Origin: Pipra filicauda
Taxonomy: Eukaryota; Chordata; Aves; Passeriformes; Pipridae
DNA length: 64,000 nucleotides
NCBI RefSeq assembly: GCF_003945595.2
Contig: NW_024104331.1
Span: 310,001-374,000 of the forward strand
Direction of reading: 5' to 3'
The notes beneath the pieces are model-generated. The model ran no database searches. It worked only from the letters and a program-made list of their open reading frames with translations, and was not told the origin of the DNA. Numbering within the stretch: the first letter of the stretch is position 1; every line of letters begins with the position of its first letter. The translations under genes were made by a program, and so were the position numbers. Below are positions 1 through 12,455 of the stretch, one piece after another.

Positions 1-94
1 CTGTCCTCATTCCCAGGCAGAAGGGGAGAACTAAGAGCAGATTTATTCCACAGCAGGGTCCCAGTGAATGGTTTGGCTCCATTGCCTGGGTTTT

Positions 95-245
95 CCGATG
101 CAGTTGTTCCAGAGAGTGGACTCATGTTCCATTTGGACAACGCTCTCAGGCACATGGTGGCATTGTCGGGGTGTCCTGTGCAGGGCCAGGAGTTGGACTC
201 GATGATCCTTGTGGGTCCCTTCCAGCTCAGGATATTCCATGACTG
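95..245 (+). mobile_element. CR1 LINE 3'-end fragment
   Basis: The block with 'ggccaggagttggactcgat', 'gatccttgtgggtcccttcc' and the terminal 'ggatattccatgac' is the typical 3' end of an avian CR1 element in sense orientation. Only the tail is present, as usual for 5'-truncated CR1 copies. The left edge is uncertain and may extend towards position 1. It lies in a WASF2 intron. Confidence 0.75.
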
Positions 246-1570
246 AGCTTTGCAAAGAACAGCTTCTTTCACTTGTTTTTTTTTACCATTTGCCCCCTGA
301 TCTTTGGGAAATGCACTACGTGAGCACTGGAGGTGTAGACGTAGTTGAATTTCAAGGACTTGAGCACAGCAGCTGCCTCCTTCCCAGGGACTTGGGTGCA
401 AGTTCAGGGCATTTACTTTGGATTGAATGAAATGGTGGCTCCCAGGCACCTCTGGAGATGAGAGTTACGGTCCAGCAGTGGCTCAAGACACAAAGGGTGA
501 AACAAGAGTAGACTTTTTGTTTTAAAGACAGTAAAACCGAGTCAAGAGTAACAAGAGCAAGTCTGTCTGATAGACAGGGCTGCTTGGCTTGTCTCCATCT
601 TATCCAAAGGCAGCAGTGCTGCAGCAAAGGCTCTTCTGATGTGTCAGAGATACCCAGCACTGCTCTCTGCAGCCTGTGCCTCTCGGGCAGAGCAGGCACG
701 AGCTCTCAGATGAAGCTCACGCTGCCTTATGCAGTTGCTTAGATCTCTGCCCAGCCACACAGATCTCCCCTCTCTGGTTTTGTTTTGGTGGTTGTTTTTA
801 TAATGAACCCTGGGTGCTTGGTTTGATCTCCAGGAGTCTGTTTTGGATCAGCACTGTTAGAAATTGCGACGTTTTTGTGCCAAATGTACCTTATTTCTCT
901 GTCTCGCCATGGGAGGAGGTGTCAGTTCGGGGCTTGCCTTACATGTAGAATTTTCTGGTATGAACACAGCCTCCATCATGGGAGATTCAGTCACTCATGC
1001 ATCAGCAGCAGTGGGTTTCCATGCCTTCCCCTTCGCTCCCCACGGCAAGCTATGAGCCATGGCTGCTGCGCTCCAGCTCCGAGCCGTGGAATCCGGTGAG
1101 GAGATCTGTTCCTAGCAGGTGTTCAGAGCATATGCTTTCCTGGCTCCCCCACCCCTCCTCGTGCGATTTATCACGGCAGACATCCCTGCCTGGCGTGTCA
1201 CGAGCCTGACCTCGGTGAGGAGGGGTGTTTTGCTGCAGGAGCTCTGGAGCCAGGAGGCTGCTCTGAGCTCGGAGAGGTGAGGTGGCGGGTGTTCTTGTCA
1301 GCCTGGGAGATGGGATGGAGGGATAGCATTCCTGCCCGTCCCTAGCAGCTTTCCTTTGTTCTGGAGGTGAAGGCCAAAAGAAACACTGCGAGGGAACTAA
1401 AACCAAGGAGTTGAGGTCTCATGGAAACACCAGTTAAAGCTGGAACTCGGATTTTTTTTGGTCTGGACTGCAGCGAACACACATGATTTGCATTAACATT
1501 GAGACTGTACAGTCTGATCTGGCCTCGCAGCTAATTCCTTGTTTCTCTCTCTCTCCTTCCATTGCCACAG
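246..1570 (+). other. WASF2: WASF2 intron, 3' part
   Basis: Intronic sequence ahead of the proline-rich WASF2 exon. It ends in a pyrimidine-rich tract (about 1540-1560) and the acceptor 'ccattgccacag' at 1559-1570. No exon-like reading frame with splice sites and no strong repeat was seen apart from the CR1 tail at the left edge. Confidence 0.7.
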
Positions 1571-2674
1571 CTATCCTGTAGACAACCAAAGAGGTTCTGG
1601 TTCTGGAGGGACCAAACGGTCCAGCCTGGTCAGCCCGAGCCACCCACCACCAGCTCCTCCGATCGGATCCCCCTCGGCAGCCAGGCCGGGCTTTGCTCCC
1701 CCTCCGGCTCCTCCTCCACCACCACCACTGATGGGAAACCCCCCCCCTCCACCACCTGCCATGGGCTTCCCCTCCCCGGGAACCCCCCCACCGCCCTCAC
1801 CCCCTTCTTTCCCCCCTCACCCCGAGTTTGCTGCCCCTCCACCCCCCCCACCCCCTCCAGCAGTCGACTATTCCAGTGTGCTCCCACCTCCGCTGCCTCA
1901 GCCGGGCACTGGGAGTGCGCCGCCCCCCCCTCCGCCCCCACCACCTCCCGGCCCACCTCCACTGGTTTCTGGGGGCCTGGATGGCCCCCCACCCCCTCCT
2001 CCACCCTCCGACACCTCCGCCTCCAAGCCCAAGTCATCCTTGCCCGCGGTTAGCGATGCCAGGAGTGATCTGCTTTCGGCTATTCGGCAAGGTGAGGTTC
2101 TGTTTCCATCCCAGCGTTCTCCTTTGGCTCTGGAAAACCCCAATGGAAACATTTGGGAGCTGTCTCATGGAAGCTGTGTGACTGCCTTGCTGCTCGAGAC
2201 CTGTCCCTTGGGGTCCCTCCTTGTCTGCCCACCCTCATGAGCACCTCGCTGGGTTCTATTGCCTTGCCCTGCACCTTTGGCATGGCAGTGCTGGAATTGG
2301 GGTGGTCCATGTTTGTTGTGGATTTGCAGCAGTGGTGCAGCACAGAAAGGATTTGTTTCCCATTCCACCTCCCCACCCAGCCTGTCCTGGCTGTCATTCA
2401 CCATCAGTGTTATCCCAATACTCCCTTGCTCGGGGGACTGTGACAAGGCTGCGTGGGAGATTCCAGTGCGACCAAAGCCTTTGCATGATCCCCCTCCGTT
2501 CCCTTCTTCCCTACAGGCTTCCAGCTGCGCAAGGTGGAGGAGCAGAGGGAGCAGGAGAAGCGGGACGTTGTAGGGAATGACGTGGCAACGATCCTGTCGC
2601 GCCGCATCGCTGTGGAATACAGCGACTCCGAGGACGACTCCTCCGAGTTCGACGAGGACGAGTGGTCGGATTAG
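1571..2674 (+). CDS. WASF2: WASP family member 2 (WAVE2), last two coding exons
   Basis: WAVE2 is the actin-nucleation-promoting subunit of the WAVE regulatory complex. It acts downstream of Rac and activates Arp2/3 at the leading edge. Two coding exons are visible: 1571-2091 (acceptor cacag, donor gtgagg) and 2517-2674 (acceptor ctacag, stop TAG 2672-2674). The first encodes the long polyproline segment that binds profilin and SH3 domains, then the start of the VCA region ([14 protein letters not shown]). The second completes the WH2 and central motifs ([20 protein letters not shown]) and ends in the acidic tail EFDEDEWSD, whose Trp contacts Arp2/3. The intron splits the WH2 helix in codon phase 1, giving a Gly codon across the junction. 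The N-terminal WHD and basic region lie upstream of the window. The match to vertebrate WASF2 rather than WASF1/3 is clear from the sequence around [16 protein letters not shown]. Confidence 0.97.
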
Positions 2675-5600
2675 GCACGGTCCCATCCCCTTCTCCCCCT
2701 CCCTCCTGGGTTCACTTCTTACAGAATCAGGTGGCCAAACCTTCCACCACATCCTTTTTCATCCCGTAACCAAAGATGTGCCAAGGGTTTTCAGACAACC
2801 AGCAGCATATCTCCCCTCTCCCTTCCCCCTCCGGCTTTGGCAGGACTTTGTGCTCTGCCTTTCCAAAAGGTCTCCTCATGGACACTGAGGATGCGGCGTT
2901 GGGATTTAGCTGGAGGGGGTGTAACGGTTGCTTATTTAAAAGAGAGCTAAACCTCCAGATTCTCGATGCCACCAGGCAGAGCACATATAAACCCTCCATC
3001 CTGAGGGATTTTTAAAGTAAAGATGGATGATCCTGTTGCGGCCGCGTGGCCTTTTGGATGAAGGACATTTTCAGCTGGTTTTCTCAGTGCAACAGCAGAC
3101 AGTTGATCTGATGGCTCTTCCTTTCCAGTGAATACTGGTAGTGCTGCAAGAAAATGGGCTTTAAATGTCAGTTCTCTGCTGCATCCCACTGTCAAATAAT
3201 CAGGTTTTTGGCACTAGTGCGCAATTCCTTCCCCTCTGACCCCTGAGTATTAATTCCAGACCACCCTGCGTGGGGTGAGCTTCCTGACTCCGGGACCATG
3301 GAGTGCCTTGGGTGCAATGTAAGGAGGGACTTGTTCTATTTTAAAAGGTGCCTTTACCTTCCTCAGATCTCCTGGACTGCTTTGCCAAGAGGAGACTTGC
3401 ACAGAGGGATGTAAAACCAGGGCAGGATGGTTGCTCAGCTTCCCACTTTTGGGAAAGCAGAGCCACTGCCCCACTGAGACACATCTGTGGTTGGCTCCGA
3501 GCGGGGGCCAGACCCCGCTGGGCTGATTTCTCCAATTCATGCTGAGATTGTGTTTAAAAATTCCAAATCCAGTGCCTAGAGCAGGGAGATGGGGTGGGGA
3601 GGGGTTCTCTGAACACCAGGCACTGTGGTGGTCTTTGGCCTGGCCAGAACGGTTTGAGAGGTGCTTTTTTTAGTGGGATGACCATACTTTTAACACAGGG
3701 ACTTCAATGCTGGTATTACCTTTGCTTCTTCTCCCTTCCACTTAGGGAGGGGAGTTTGTGTGCCTAAAAACATCGTGTGTGTGGACTGAGTTGCCCATCA
3801 GTTACATCAGACCTAACCTACCCTAATTTTGCTACTATAATTCATTAGTTAATTTTAAGAGAACGTTTCTTCTCCTCACTAACCCTGCGAATTAATTCCC
3901 AGGCTGCTCACTACAGATCCAGTACTGGCAGGGGAAAATGGGGAATTTGAACTAGCTGACCTCGGTTTTATTGCTGTTTTATGTTACCGTACATAGAATA
4001 TGAGCATATCTTAGCAATCTAACCCAAATACCCTCGGTGTGTATTTTAATTTGGACATGACTCGGTCAGGGTCACGCAAAAAGCAATTCCAAAGCCTTTT
4101 GGAGGTTATGGGTCCAGCTGTTGTGGGGTGTGTGTCCCACTAAGACCAGCTCTCCCACCTTTTTGCCTTTCCTAAAGTATTTCACCAGCCTGTGCCTGTT
4201 CTCTCTTCCCTGGTTCTCCTCCTTTAATGATGTTGCTGATACCTGGAACACCAGGCCCTGCCCGAGGCTTCCAGCGTGCTTGGGGTTTGATTGATGGCTT
4301 CAGCTTGTGCCATCGAGTTCTTACTGATTTCTTGTGTGTGTGCCTGTGCATTTTAATCCTGGCCAGAGCAGACAATGGCCTGGAGGGTGGGATTTGGGGT
4401 GTGGATCGAGCTGGGATCCAGTGAGACCCCCCCGAGATTCCCTGGATCGCTGCACCGTCAGGTTTTGTCTGCAGCTCAGCTGCCAGGCAGGATGCAGAGG
4501 GCGTAGGCAGCGAGGCATCCCGATGGGCTGGGAGCATCTGAGCAGCACTAGTTCCAGGTTCTGGAAGAGGGAACAAACCCCTGGAGTGCCAGTGAGCCGT
4601 GGTGCAGTGGAGAGGCTTGGAAATGCAAAGGGATGATTGCTGCAAGCTGGGTGGGGGGGTGAGAGGGTCGCTGCCTCTTGTTCTGCTGATGCTCTTCCTG
4701 GGAGCATCCTCCTCCGGGTTCCTGGGAAAAACAGACCCCTGAGCTCACCCGGGCTGACAGCAGTGTCACACAGGGGAGGAGGAGCTCACAAATGCCAAAC
4801 CTGGGTTAATTTTAAATTGCCTTAACTAGACTTGGCCCCTGCTGGGGAAGGGGAGCGAGTCCTCCTGTCGCCTGAAATACGGAGCAGTGCCATATTCCCT
4901 GTGCCCTTGTGGATGGTCTGTCGGGCAGGGCCGTGCCTTGGGGTGCCCCCCACACTCTGCCTGTTGCACAAGGATGTTGCTGTGTGGGCGTCAGGGCTCA
5001 GCCCTGGGTGGAGGCGGCTCCTCCAGCCCTCCTGGCAGCGGGAAGGACGCTGCCTTGTCCCTGCAAGCCTGCTGCAACCACCCTCTGCTCCCAAATCCCA
5101 TCCCAGGGTGGGAATCAAAACTGCAGGGTCAGGGTTGCAGGAACAGGTAGGGAAGGTTGGTTGGTTCGTTTTTTTTTTAAATCTCCTTGAATTCCTGCTT
5201 TTCTTTTAAATGTCTGGTTGCCAAGCGGGATGAGCCTGTGTGGGGATCCCTGAGAAACAGCTGCTGTGAAGGGACCATCTCTGAGTATCGTTGCAAAATC
5301 ACAGAGTGCTGGGCCACCAAGTAAGCTCAATATTTTTTGAAGCAGTAGGGGAGGAGGAGAGGTGCCAAAAACAACCTTTGCAAGACAGAGCAGCTGTGCT
5401 GTAACTGCAGGGCCGAGGGCACTGCCATCGCTGTCGTCATGTCGTGCTCACTTACTCCTTCCTCCCCTCTTCCCAGGCGAGGCTGGGGCGAACCTCAAAC
5501 CATCTCACAAAGCCCAGAGCCCGTCCTCCCCACGAGGATCCCCCCCCTGCTTTCCATTCCATCCCGCTGGAAGCCGGAGCAGCCATTTCGCCCATCCCGG

Positions 5601-6518
5601 GAGCCGTTTTGCTCCGGGTGTGCAAGTTGGGGCAGGTCACCACCGCCTTCCCTTCCCTGGTTAAACATTCTCCCGGTGTCCTCGCCCGCAGTGCTTGGCT
5701 GCTGCTCCCGGCAGCCTCTCCCCCGCCACCCCCCTTCCCGCTCGCTGGGAAAGCCTCATCCCGGCTCCCCGGGCTCAGCCCGGAGCCTCCGCCGCAGTCG
5801 GTGACCTTCACTGCTTCTCCTCTCCTTATCAGACCCAGAGCACCAGACCAGATCCAGGGAAGGGGCTCCCGGAGCTCCCAGATGGCTGAGGAATCGTGCA
5901 GAGTGCCGTTTCGGGGAAAGGATAGATTGGGGGGTATAGAGAGAGATTTTTGGTTTTTTTTTTTTTTAGTCCACCAACTTATTTAACATGTTTCTTTTGG
6001 AAGTCACTGCCCTGGAGGGGCTCTGGGGGGGAGCTGCCTGGCAGGGCAGATGCAGCTGCCCCGGGTCAGGTTTCATTGCTGTTGGATTTCGGGGAGGGGA
6101 GGGGGGGGTGCTTTCTTCTCTTCCTTTTTAAACAAAACCTTGAAGTGGGAAGTGGATCCTATGTTTTTATTACTGTATTAACACACCTTTTAATTCATTT
6201 CAGAAACTAACCCATTTTTCTTCCTGATTAGAATGTCATAGAATTAGACGAGCTGTAACCCCTCCTGAAGTGCCTTATTTTCCTACATGATATAAATATA
6301 TTTATAAGAGTAATTATTCCACTTGTGTCTTAGGGGTTTATTGCTGAGCAGAAGATGAGGTGGGAGAGGAGGGAGGGGAAGTGCCCTCCTTGGACCCGGC
6401 CAGGCTGGGAGGGTTGGAAGGGGGACATTTGATGGATACTCTCAGGGTGCAGGGGCTTCCTCACTTCAGACCAAAGGAGTTTCAGCAGTGAAACTCTGCT
6501 TAGAAAGAAGAAAAAAAA

Positions 6519-6550
<32 letters not shown>

Positions 6551-6950
6551 GAAAAAAACCCAACCTTGTGAGCAAAATACTGTAGATTTATTTGGTTTGT
6601 TTTTTACCCCTGCAAAATAAACACTGATGGTCGGACTCTGCAGGGAGGCAGTGGGTGGTGGGGGATTGGAACCCGCTCCAGGTCCATACCTGTACATCCC
6701 AGCACATCCCAGCGCAGACTCCCTGCCTTCTGTATTCCCATGTAATGTCTGTCTGTGCTTTTCCCTGTCGGTTGCTGTATAAGCCAGGCTTTCCTGCTGC
6801 TTTGTTTTGTTGTTTTCAATAATCAGCTCAGTAACCCCCGGATGAAGATCCCAACTGCAAATATTTTGTAATGTACATGTATAAAAAAAAAAAAAGTAAT
6901 AATTTTTTTGATCCTTTTTTAAAACTTGATAAAACCTTTCTATCCAGTCG
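2675..6950 (+). other. WASF2: WASF2 3' UTR
   Basis: The stretch after the stop has no further conserved coding frame and no CR1 insertion until 7017, consistent with a long UTR like that of mammalian WASF2. It includes a GC-rich block (about 4800-5900), AT-rich segments (3820-4060, 6160-6320) and an A homopolymer at 6524-6549. Poly(A) signals AATAAA at 6616-6621 and the variant GATAAA at 6928-6933 offer two possible ends. The second is followed by a GT-rich element at about 6951-6966. The end coordinate is inferred, not seen directly. Confidence 0.65.
6616..6621 (+). terminator. WASF2: AATAAA poly(A) signal, WASF2 (proximal candidate)
   Basis: Canonical hexamer within 'tgcaaaataaacactgatgg' near the end of the AT-rich UTR tail. 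It could give a slightly shorter transcript than the GATAAA site about 310 bp further on. Confidence 0.5.
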
Positions 6951-6966
6951 GTGCTTGTGTGTGTTA
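6928..6966 (+). terminator. WASF2: variant GATAAA poly(A) site with GT-rich downstream element, WASF2 (distal candidate)
   Basis: GATAAA at 6928-6933 is followed about 20 bp later by 'gtgcttgtgtgtgtt', the arrangement of a cleavage site and its downstream element. The preceding AT-rich stretch looks like a vertebrate 3' terminus. The sequence becomes GC-rich and CR1-bearing immediately after it. Confidence 0.5.
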
Positions 6967-7016
6967 CTGGGGTGGGGGGTGAGCACGGGGGCTACGGTGG
7001 CTTTGGGCGTGACTTG

Positions 7017-7185
7017 GAATCATGGAATGGTTTGGGCTGGAAGGGACCTTAAAGCTCATCCCATTCCATGGGCAGGGACACCTTCCACTATCCCAGTTTG
7101 CTCCAAGTCCTTTCCAAGCTGGCCTTGGACACCTCTGGGGATGGAGCAGCTGCAGGTTCTCCGGGCAACTTGTCTCCTTCCCGGG
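7017..7185 (-). mobile_element. CR1 LINE 3'-end fragment
   Basis: Reverse complement of a CR1 tail: 'gaatcatggaatggtttggg', then 'ctggaagggaccttaaag', 'catgggcagggacaccttcc' and 'ggccttggacacctctgggg'. It marks the boundary between the WASF2 UTR and intergenic DNA. Confidence 0.88.
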
Positions 7186-7189
7186 AGCA

Positions 7190-10100
7190 CTGAGAGGTGC
7201 TGGGCCACGAGCCACTCGTGCCTGCCCTTGTGTCTTTAGTGTGTCACACAGGGCTGCTGGGTGTCCCTTGGGAAGCCCAGTGTCCATGGAAGTGCTGACT
7301 GTGTCCGAGGACACTCAGTGCATCCCGGGCTGTCTGAGAAACACCTTTACCCTGTGCCGGGCTGGGCTGGGGGTTATCCATGGTGGGAGTCTGAGGCTGA
7401 CAGATCCGAGGAAGCCCCATCCAGGAGGAGCCTCCCGCCGGTGCTCCCTGCCCTAGGAAATGAGCCTGGGCTCCATCTTGCAGAGCGGAGTGGCTGCAGC
7501 TGGGCTGGGAGGGGGCTGCCGAGGCTTTTTGCCTCCATTTTGCAGCTCAAGGTCCCTCGTGCAGTTAATCTGCCTGGCAGCGGTGGCTCCTGGCCCCGAG
7601 CTCAGGTGCCTCGTCTGGCCTCGCTCCGTGTGGCTCCGTTTTCTTCCCGGTCGCTGAAGAGCAACAAAAGGCTCCATCCCTGCTGCTCCTCGTCCCTGCT
7701 TTTACCGCGGGCTCTGCTCTGCCAAATTCCCTTGGCTTTCGGAGACACCGGTGCCTCGCTCCGCAGTGCTGTGCCTTTCTTGGCTGACAATAGTCCCTGG
7801 CTGCAAAACCTCATTAGATTAATTGGCCTTGCCAGCTCCTGAACAAGCAAGGCCTTTAGTCGTGCTGGGGTGCGGAGGGCAGGGGAAGGAGGGAGCTCTG
7901 GGGCTTCCACGCTCCCTGGAGCTCTGTGTCCCAGCTCTTGGCTCTGCCTCGAGGCCGGGAGGAGCAGCCGGTGCTCCTGGCACCCCGCATGGGTGTGGCT
8001 GTGGCCAGGTGGTGCCTCTGCTTTTTTGGGGTGCACGGTAGCACGTGGCTCTGTGCTTTTGGGGTGACAGCCCTTGGAAGTCATCTTTGGAGTCTGGGGG
8101 GTGTTGGTGAGTGTGGTGCTGGTTTAACCCCCTAAAACACAGGGAGAACTCAGTCCCAGATCTGCCTTCCCGGGTAACCCACAGGGCCCTACTCTTCCAC
8201 TCTCCAGGGAAGCTGTTGGTGCCTGCTGCAGGGAGAAGATGGGAATTGTTGGGAATTGTGTGCCGGTGCTCTTGGAGCCCCAGCCCTGCCCATGAGCTGC
8301 AGTTTCCTGCCGCAGCTGGGGGAGCCTCTCCACAGCTCCAGTGCCTTGGCACACCAACCTTGGCCCTGGCCTTTGATCTCTGTCCTTGCCCGTCTGTCTC
8401 TTCCACACGACTCGGCACCGGATCACAGCTGGCCGGGCTGCGGCTTCACAGGAGCCCTCGTCTCCAAAGACCTATTTAATTTTCTCCTTCAAGGTGGTGT
8501 TAGCAACACCCAGAAGATGCTGCCGGCTGCCTTGGACGAGTGGGCTGCGTGTCCTTTCCACCACTGACGTCAGCTTCTCTCCCTTAATTCCCCCTCTGGG
8601 ACCGAAGCGAGTGCAGGCGCTGCCAGCTCGGATCAGCGTTAACAGCCTGCTCTCCCAGTGTGTGGCAGCGCTCCGCCGTGCCAATGTCACCCCCGACTCG
8701 CGCTGCTGTCCCTGGCCAAGCAGCCATGGGTGGTGGGAGAGCACTCCCCTCTTCCAGCATCATGGGAAGGGCCCGCTGCCAGCAGAGAGTCCCCGTTCCT
8801 CGCACGTAGGTGTGCTGAGATGGCAGCTCAGCCCCTCAGAAATGGCTGACTCCTTCTCTCTCGCTCCTCTTGCTGCCTGGTGGTTTTTTTTCTCTCCTCC
8901 TCCCTGCCTTTGCCGTTGCCTACGCGGTTGTGTGGGGAAGGCAATCGGCTCCCGTGCTGCGGATGGCTTTATCTGTAACTCTTCCATCTGCTCACAGCAG
9001 CTCACAAATAACCACGGGGTGCCAGAGGAATTATGTTATTTGGAGCTCAAGTTTCTGCAGTCTGGCAGGGCAGCAGCTCTGCGCCGGGCTCAGCCGCTCC
9101 GCAAAGGCCAGCGCCGGCATGGCGAGGGCTCGAGGCAGCCGGCGCGGAGCTGGGGATGTGGCCAGGGAGGAATTATCCTCCCCATCCAGTCAGACAAAGC
9201 CCCAGCCCTCAGCCAGCATGGGAGCCTGGTCCTCTGGGAGCTTCCCAAGGGGAGCAGAGGGTCCTGCTGGCCCCGGGTCCCTGCGCCCCATCCAGGGCTC
9301 GTGGCACGAAGCCGCTTCTGCATCAGATGCTGCGGCGGGAATAAAACTGACTGACCCCCTCTCCACCCTGCACTTCTCCGTCTCCCACACAGCACAACCT
9401 TTTCAGACAGACTTTCCTCCCTGGGAAGCACCACCCCATGCCTCCCGGAGCCACGGCTGCGGTGGTGGCCCGGGATGATGCTCCGAGGCTGAGCCGCGCC
9501 GGGAAATGCCTCCCGCTGCCTCCGGCATTTGGTAAAACACTTACAGTGGGGCCGTGTTTTCTTCATTTCCTGCCTGCTCCTGCTTCCAAGGAAACAAAAT
9601 CCCCCAAGCCAGGGCTGAGGTTTCTCATTTAAATGTAACCCAGGCCCATAACTGGAGCTGCCAGCCCTCCCCATGGCCCGGCGGACCCAGGGTGGTGCAG
9701 GGAGGATATTGGGGATCGTGATCCCGTCACTGGTATCCCAGTAAGGCACTGGGACAGAGACCCATCCCTGGGATGAGGTGTGGGCAAGGGCAACGCTTGG
9801 CTCTGCCCCAGGGAGGGCACTCAGGGTTCAGGACGCTGGTGGGAGGTTTTGGGGTAGCAGCAACCTCCTCCCCTCCTCCCATCTGGTGAAACTGGCACCA
9901 GGGCTGGAGTGGAGGCTCCGTAGTGGGTGCTTTGGGACCAGCCCTGGCTCTGCCGTGGGTGCTGCCGGCACTCTCACCTGCAAGGTGGCCAAGGGCAGGT
10001 CCTTGGAGCCAGATCTGAGCCCTGCTGCTGCCAACAGGACCAGGGCTGCCCACACTGGAGACAGGAAACAAATCCCACCCCAGTCCCCTGCCTGCACTGC

Positions 10101-12295
10101 AGCATGGGCAGGGCTTGGAGGCAAGAGCTGGCTGTGCTTACGGCATCTGCTGGGAGCCTGGGGAGGGCTGGCCCTGCCAGATGTGTGAGCACAGTTGGGG
10201 TGACACCGTGCCCACATCTCTCAGCTCATGTTTTAACCCCAAAGTTGGGCTGTTGGTCCCCCCCCGAGCCCCTCCTGCTCATCCCCAGCGTGGGGGTGGC
10301 TGCTCAGCACTCAGGCGCCTTCTTGGATGGGTTTGACTCTTTTTTATAGCTTCACTTTCTGCGTCTTTCTCCACCAAAAAAGGGAGCAGGCTGGGCCATG
10401 CTGCTGCAGGCTGTACCTCCCTGCCTGCTGCCGCCTGCTCCATCACCCCCCAAAGGCCTGGAGCAGCTGGGAATGCCTCTGGACTGGCTGGAGTGCTGGG
10501 AGAAGGACCAGCAACAGCAGGCTCGGGGGGTGGTGGCTCCTCCAGCCCCGTGCTCAGCCTCAGCTTCCCTCATCCATCCTGGCAGCAGGGAATCGGACAC
10601 AGGTAGGAGGCACAGGGTGTGTTTCCCACGCAGGAAGGGGCACATGGAGCAGCCACGTGCTGGGTGATGGCTGGTGGCACCAGGGGACAGGGCTGTGAGG
10701 GTGATGTTTTCAGGGCACCTGTGGTGGGGGGGAAAAGGACTCAAGGGCTCCAGCACCAACAGCTCCCAAATTGCTGGCCATGGGGAGAACCCCTTGGCCT
10801 GGGTTGTGGTGGCTTTTGTCACTATGGGTCACTCCCAGGACTCAGGAGAAATCAGCCTCCCATCCATCTTGGAAGCTCACCAGCTCCAGCACAGCCCTGC
10901 CAGGATCTGGGAAGGAGGAGCTGCAGCCCTGTGCCCACCCCACTGCTGGCTGTGGGGGGTGGGAGCCTGAGGGGGATCCCAGCAGACCTGAATGGTGCTG
11001 CCTTTGTGCCCTGCACACCCTGGTGTGTCACCCTGTCCCCAGGGAAGGTGACAGGGACCCCGGGGAGTGGGAGGGACTGGATGGGCTTGCACACCACAGA
11101 GAAGCTCCCTCTGAAGACATCAGCAGGGGAGGCACGAGGGAGAGAGAGAAGCTGTTTCAGCTGCCATGTGATGTTGACATAAGAACCACCAGGTATGAAC
11201 TGCTCCTGAACACAGCAGGGCTGGGAATTACAGGATTTTTCACTGCTGGGGGAGGTGGGCTTGGGAATTATCCCCTGGCTGAGGGATGGAGGGCCCTGGG
11301 GTACAATGAGCATCTCCAACCCCTGCCTTAACCTCCCTGGGGACAAGCAGAGCCCCAAATTCCCCATCTACAACACTGAGTCCAGCCCTGGGAGAGCGGG
11401 AGAGACGATCTGTGGGTCCTTCAGCCTCTCTCCAACCCCATTTCCCCTCATCACTTGCTGCCACAGCCCCTTTCCAGCACAGAGCCAAAGGAAATCTTTA
11501 TTTCCTTTGCAACAAACAGCACCAACCCCCCGGGCTGCCACCAGGTCCCCGAGCCCAAGGTGAAGTGGAGCCTCGGGGGGGGCCAACACTCCTCCCACAG
11601 CACCAGCCGGCCCCGGCTGCTCCTCAGCCCCGGGCTCTGCCACGTCCCAGCGCGTCTGCGGATGCACAAATGCCTGTGAGAAACCTGCTGCTCCCTGACC
11701 GGGGTGGGCAGGGACACGGGGGGCTCTGGGGGTGCAGAGTCCTGACACCAGAGGGGCTGAGCTGCCCTAATTAGCTGTGCCATCGTTAACCCTTCCTTCC
11801 CTGAGGCGAGCAGGAGCACGGGCAGCAAGGACGGGTGTCCCACACCCTGTGTGAGCAGTGGCTCTTGGAGCACGGGAGCCTCAGCGTGGGGGTGCCCCCC
11901 ATGCAGAGACCCCCGGGAGAGGGGCTGGAGCGCAGTGATGGAGGCAGGGACAGCATCCCAGTGGATGGAGGGCGCCTCGGATGGACACACACACACCCCC
12001 CCGGGAATGAGTCCTCGCCGTGCCTGGAGGGGGACACATCAGATGTCACCGGGAGAGTGGGTGCAGCCCCTCTGCCCGCTGGGCGCTGTGAGGATGAGGA
12101 TGGTCAGGGCCCGCCCCCCCGGGCCGGCTCCTGCTAACAGGATGTGATGGGTGGGGGAAGCGCTGTCGCTTGGCATCTCTTGTCCGGGAGCAGGGAAACG
12201 GAGCGGGGAGACGGCCCTGATGGGACTCGGGGACCTCAGCCTGCTCTCTCTCCTCGGGAAACACCAGCCCACCCCCTCCCCAGCATCAAACAGCC
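7190..12295. other. intergenic region between convergent WASF2 and GPR3, no supported gene
   Basis: About 5 kb between the 3' ends of WASF2 (+) and GPR3 (-). It is GC-rich with long but low-complexity open frames on both strands. None resembles a protein family I know, and none is bounded by paired splice sites in a consistent frame. A few AT-rich islands stand out (about 7785-7860, 8985-9060, 9590-9660) and may be conserved non-coding elements, which cannot be tested here. No CR1 was recognised after 7185. Confidence 0.6.
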
Positions 12296-12316
12296 GCACC
12301 TCGTATCACAAATTAA

Positions 12317-12322
12317 TTTATT
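12317..12322 (-). terminator. GPR3: AATAAA poly(A) signal, GPR3 (candidate)
   Basis: TTTATT on the + strand within 'aattaatttattcccc'. Read on the minus strand it is AATAAA about 0.9 kb beyond the GPR3 stop. It is the first canonical hexamer I found downstream of the stop on that strand. Confidence 0.5.
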
Positions 12323-12374
12323 CCCCTCCCACGGTTGTAAACAAGAAGCAGCCCCCTCCACCCTCACCTCGGCC

Positions 12375-12455
12375 CCGAGAGGTCCCCATCCCGAGGGGTC
12401 CCCATCCTGAGAGATCCCCCATCCCAAGAGATCCCCATCCAGAGGGGCCCCATCA
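12375..12455. repeat. short tandem repeat, ~18-bp unit
   Basis: About four degenerate copies of a unit like 'gaggggtccccatcc' or 'gagatccccatcc' in tandem near the distal end of the presumed GPR3 3' UTR. The palindromic 'ggggtcccc' cores could form small hairpins in RNA. Confidence 0.7.

Noticed and set aside
1630..2037. Gly/Glu/Val-rich frames antisense to the WASF2 exon
   Set aside because: They are the complement of polyproline codons. The + strand frame is clearly WASF2.
6524..6549. A26 run taken as the tail of a retroposed cDNA
   Set aside because: No upstream processed-gene sequence or flanking target-site duplication is evident. It sits inside the WASF2 3' UTR and is best read as a homopolymer.
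8386..9354. 322-codon open frame on the + strand in the WASF2-GPR3 spacer
   Set aside because: Low-complexity composition of GC-rich DNA, no recognisable domain, and no supporting splice sites or signals.
10398..10614. Exon-like frame ending in a donor-like 'acacaggtagga'
   Set aside because: No matching acceptor-led partner exon in frame was found and the peptide resembles nothing I know. One good donor is expected by chance in 5 kb.
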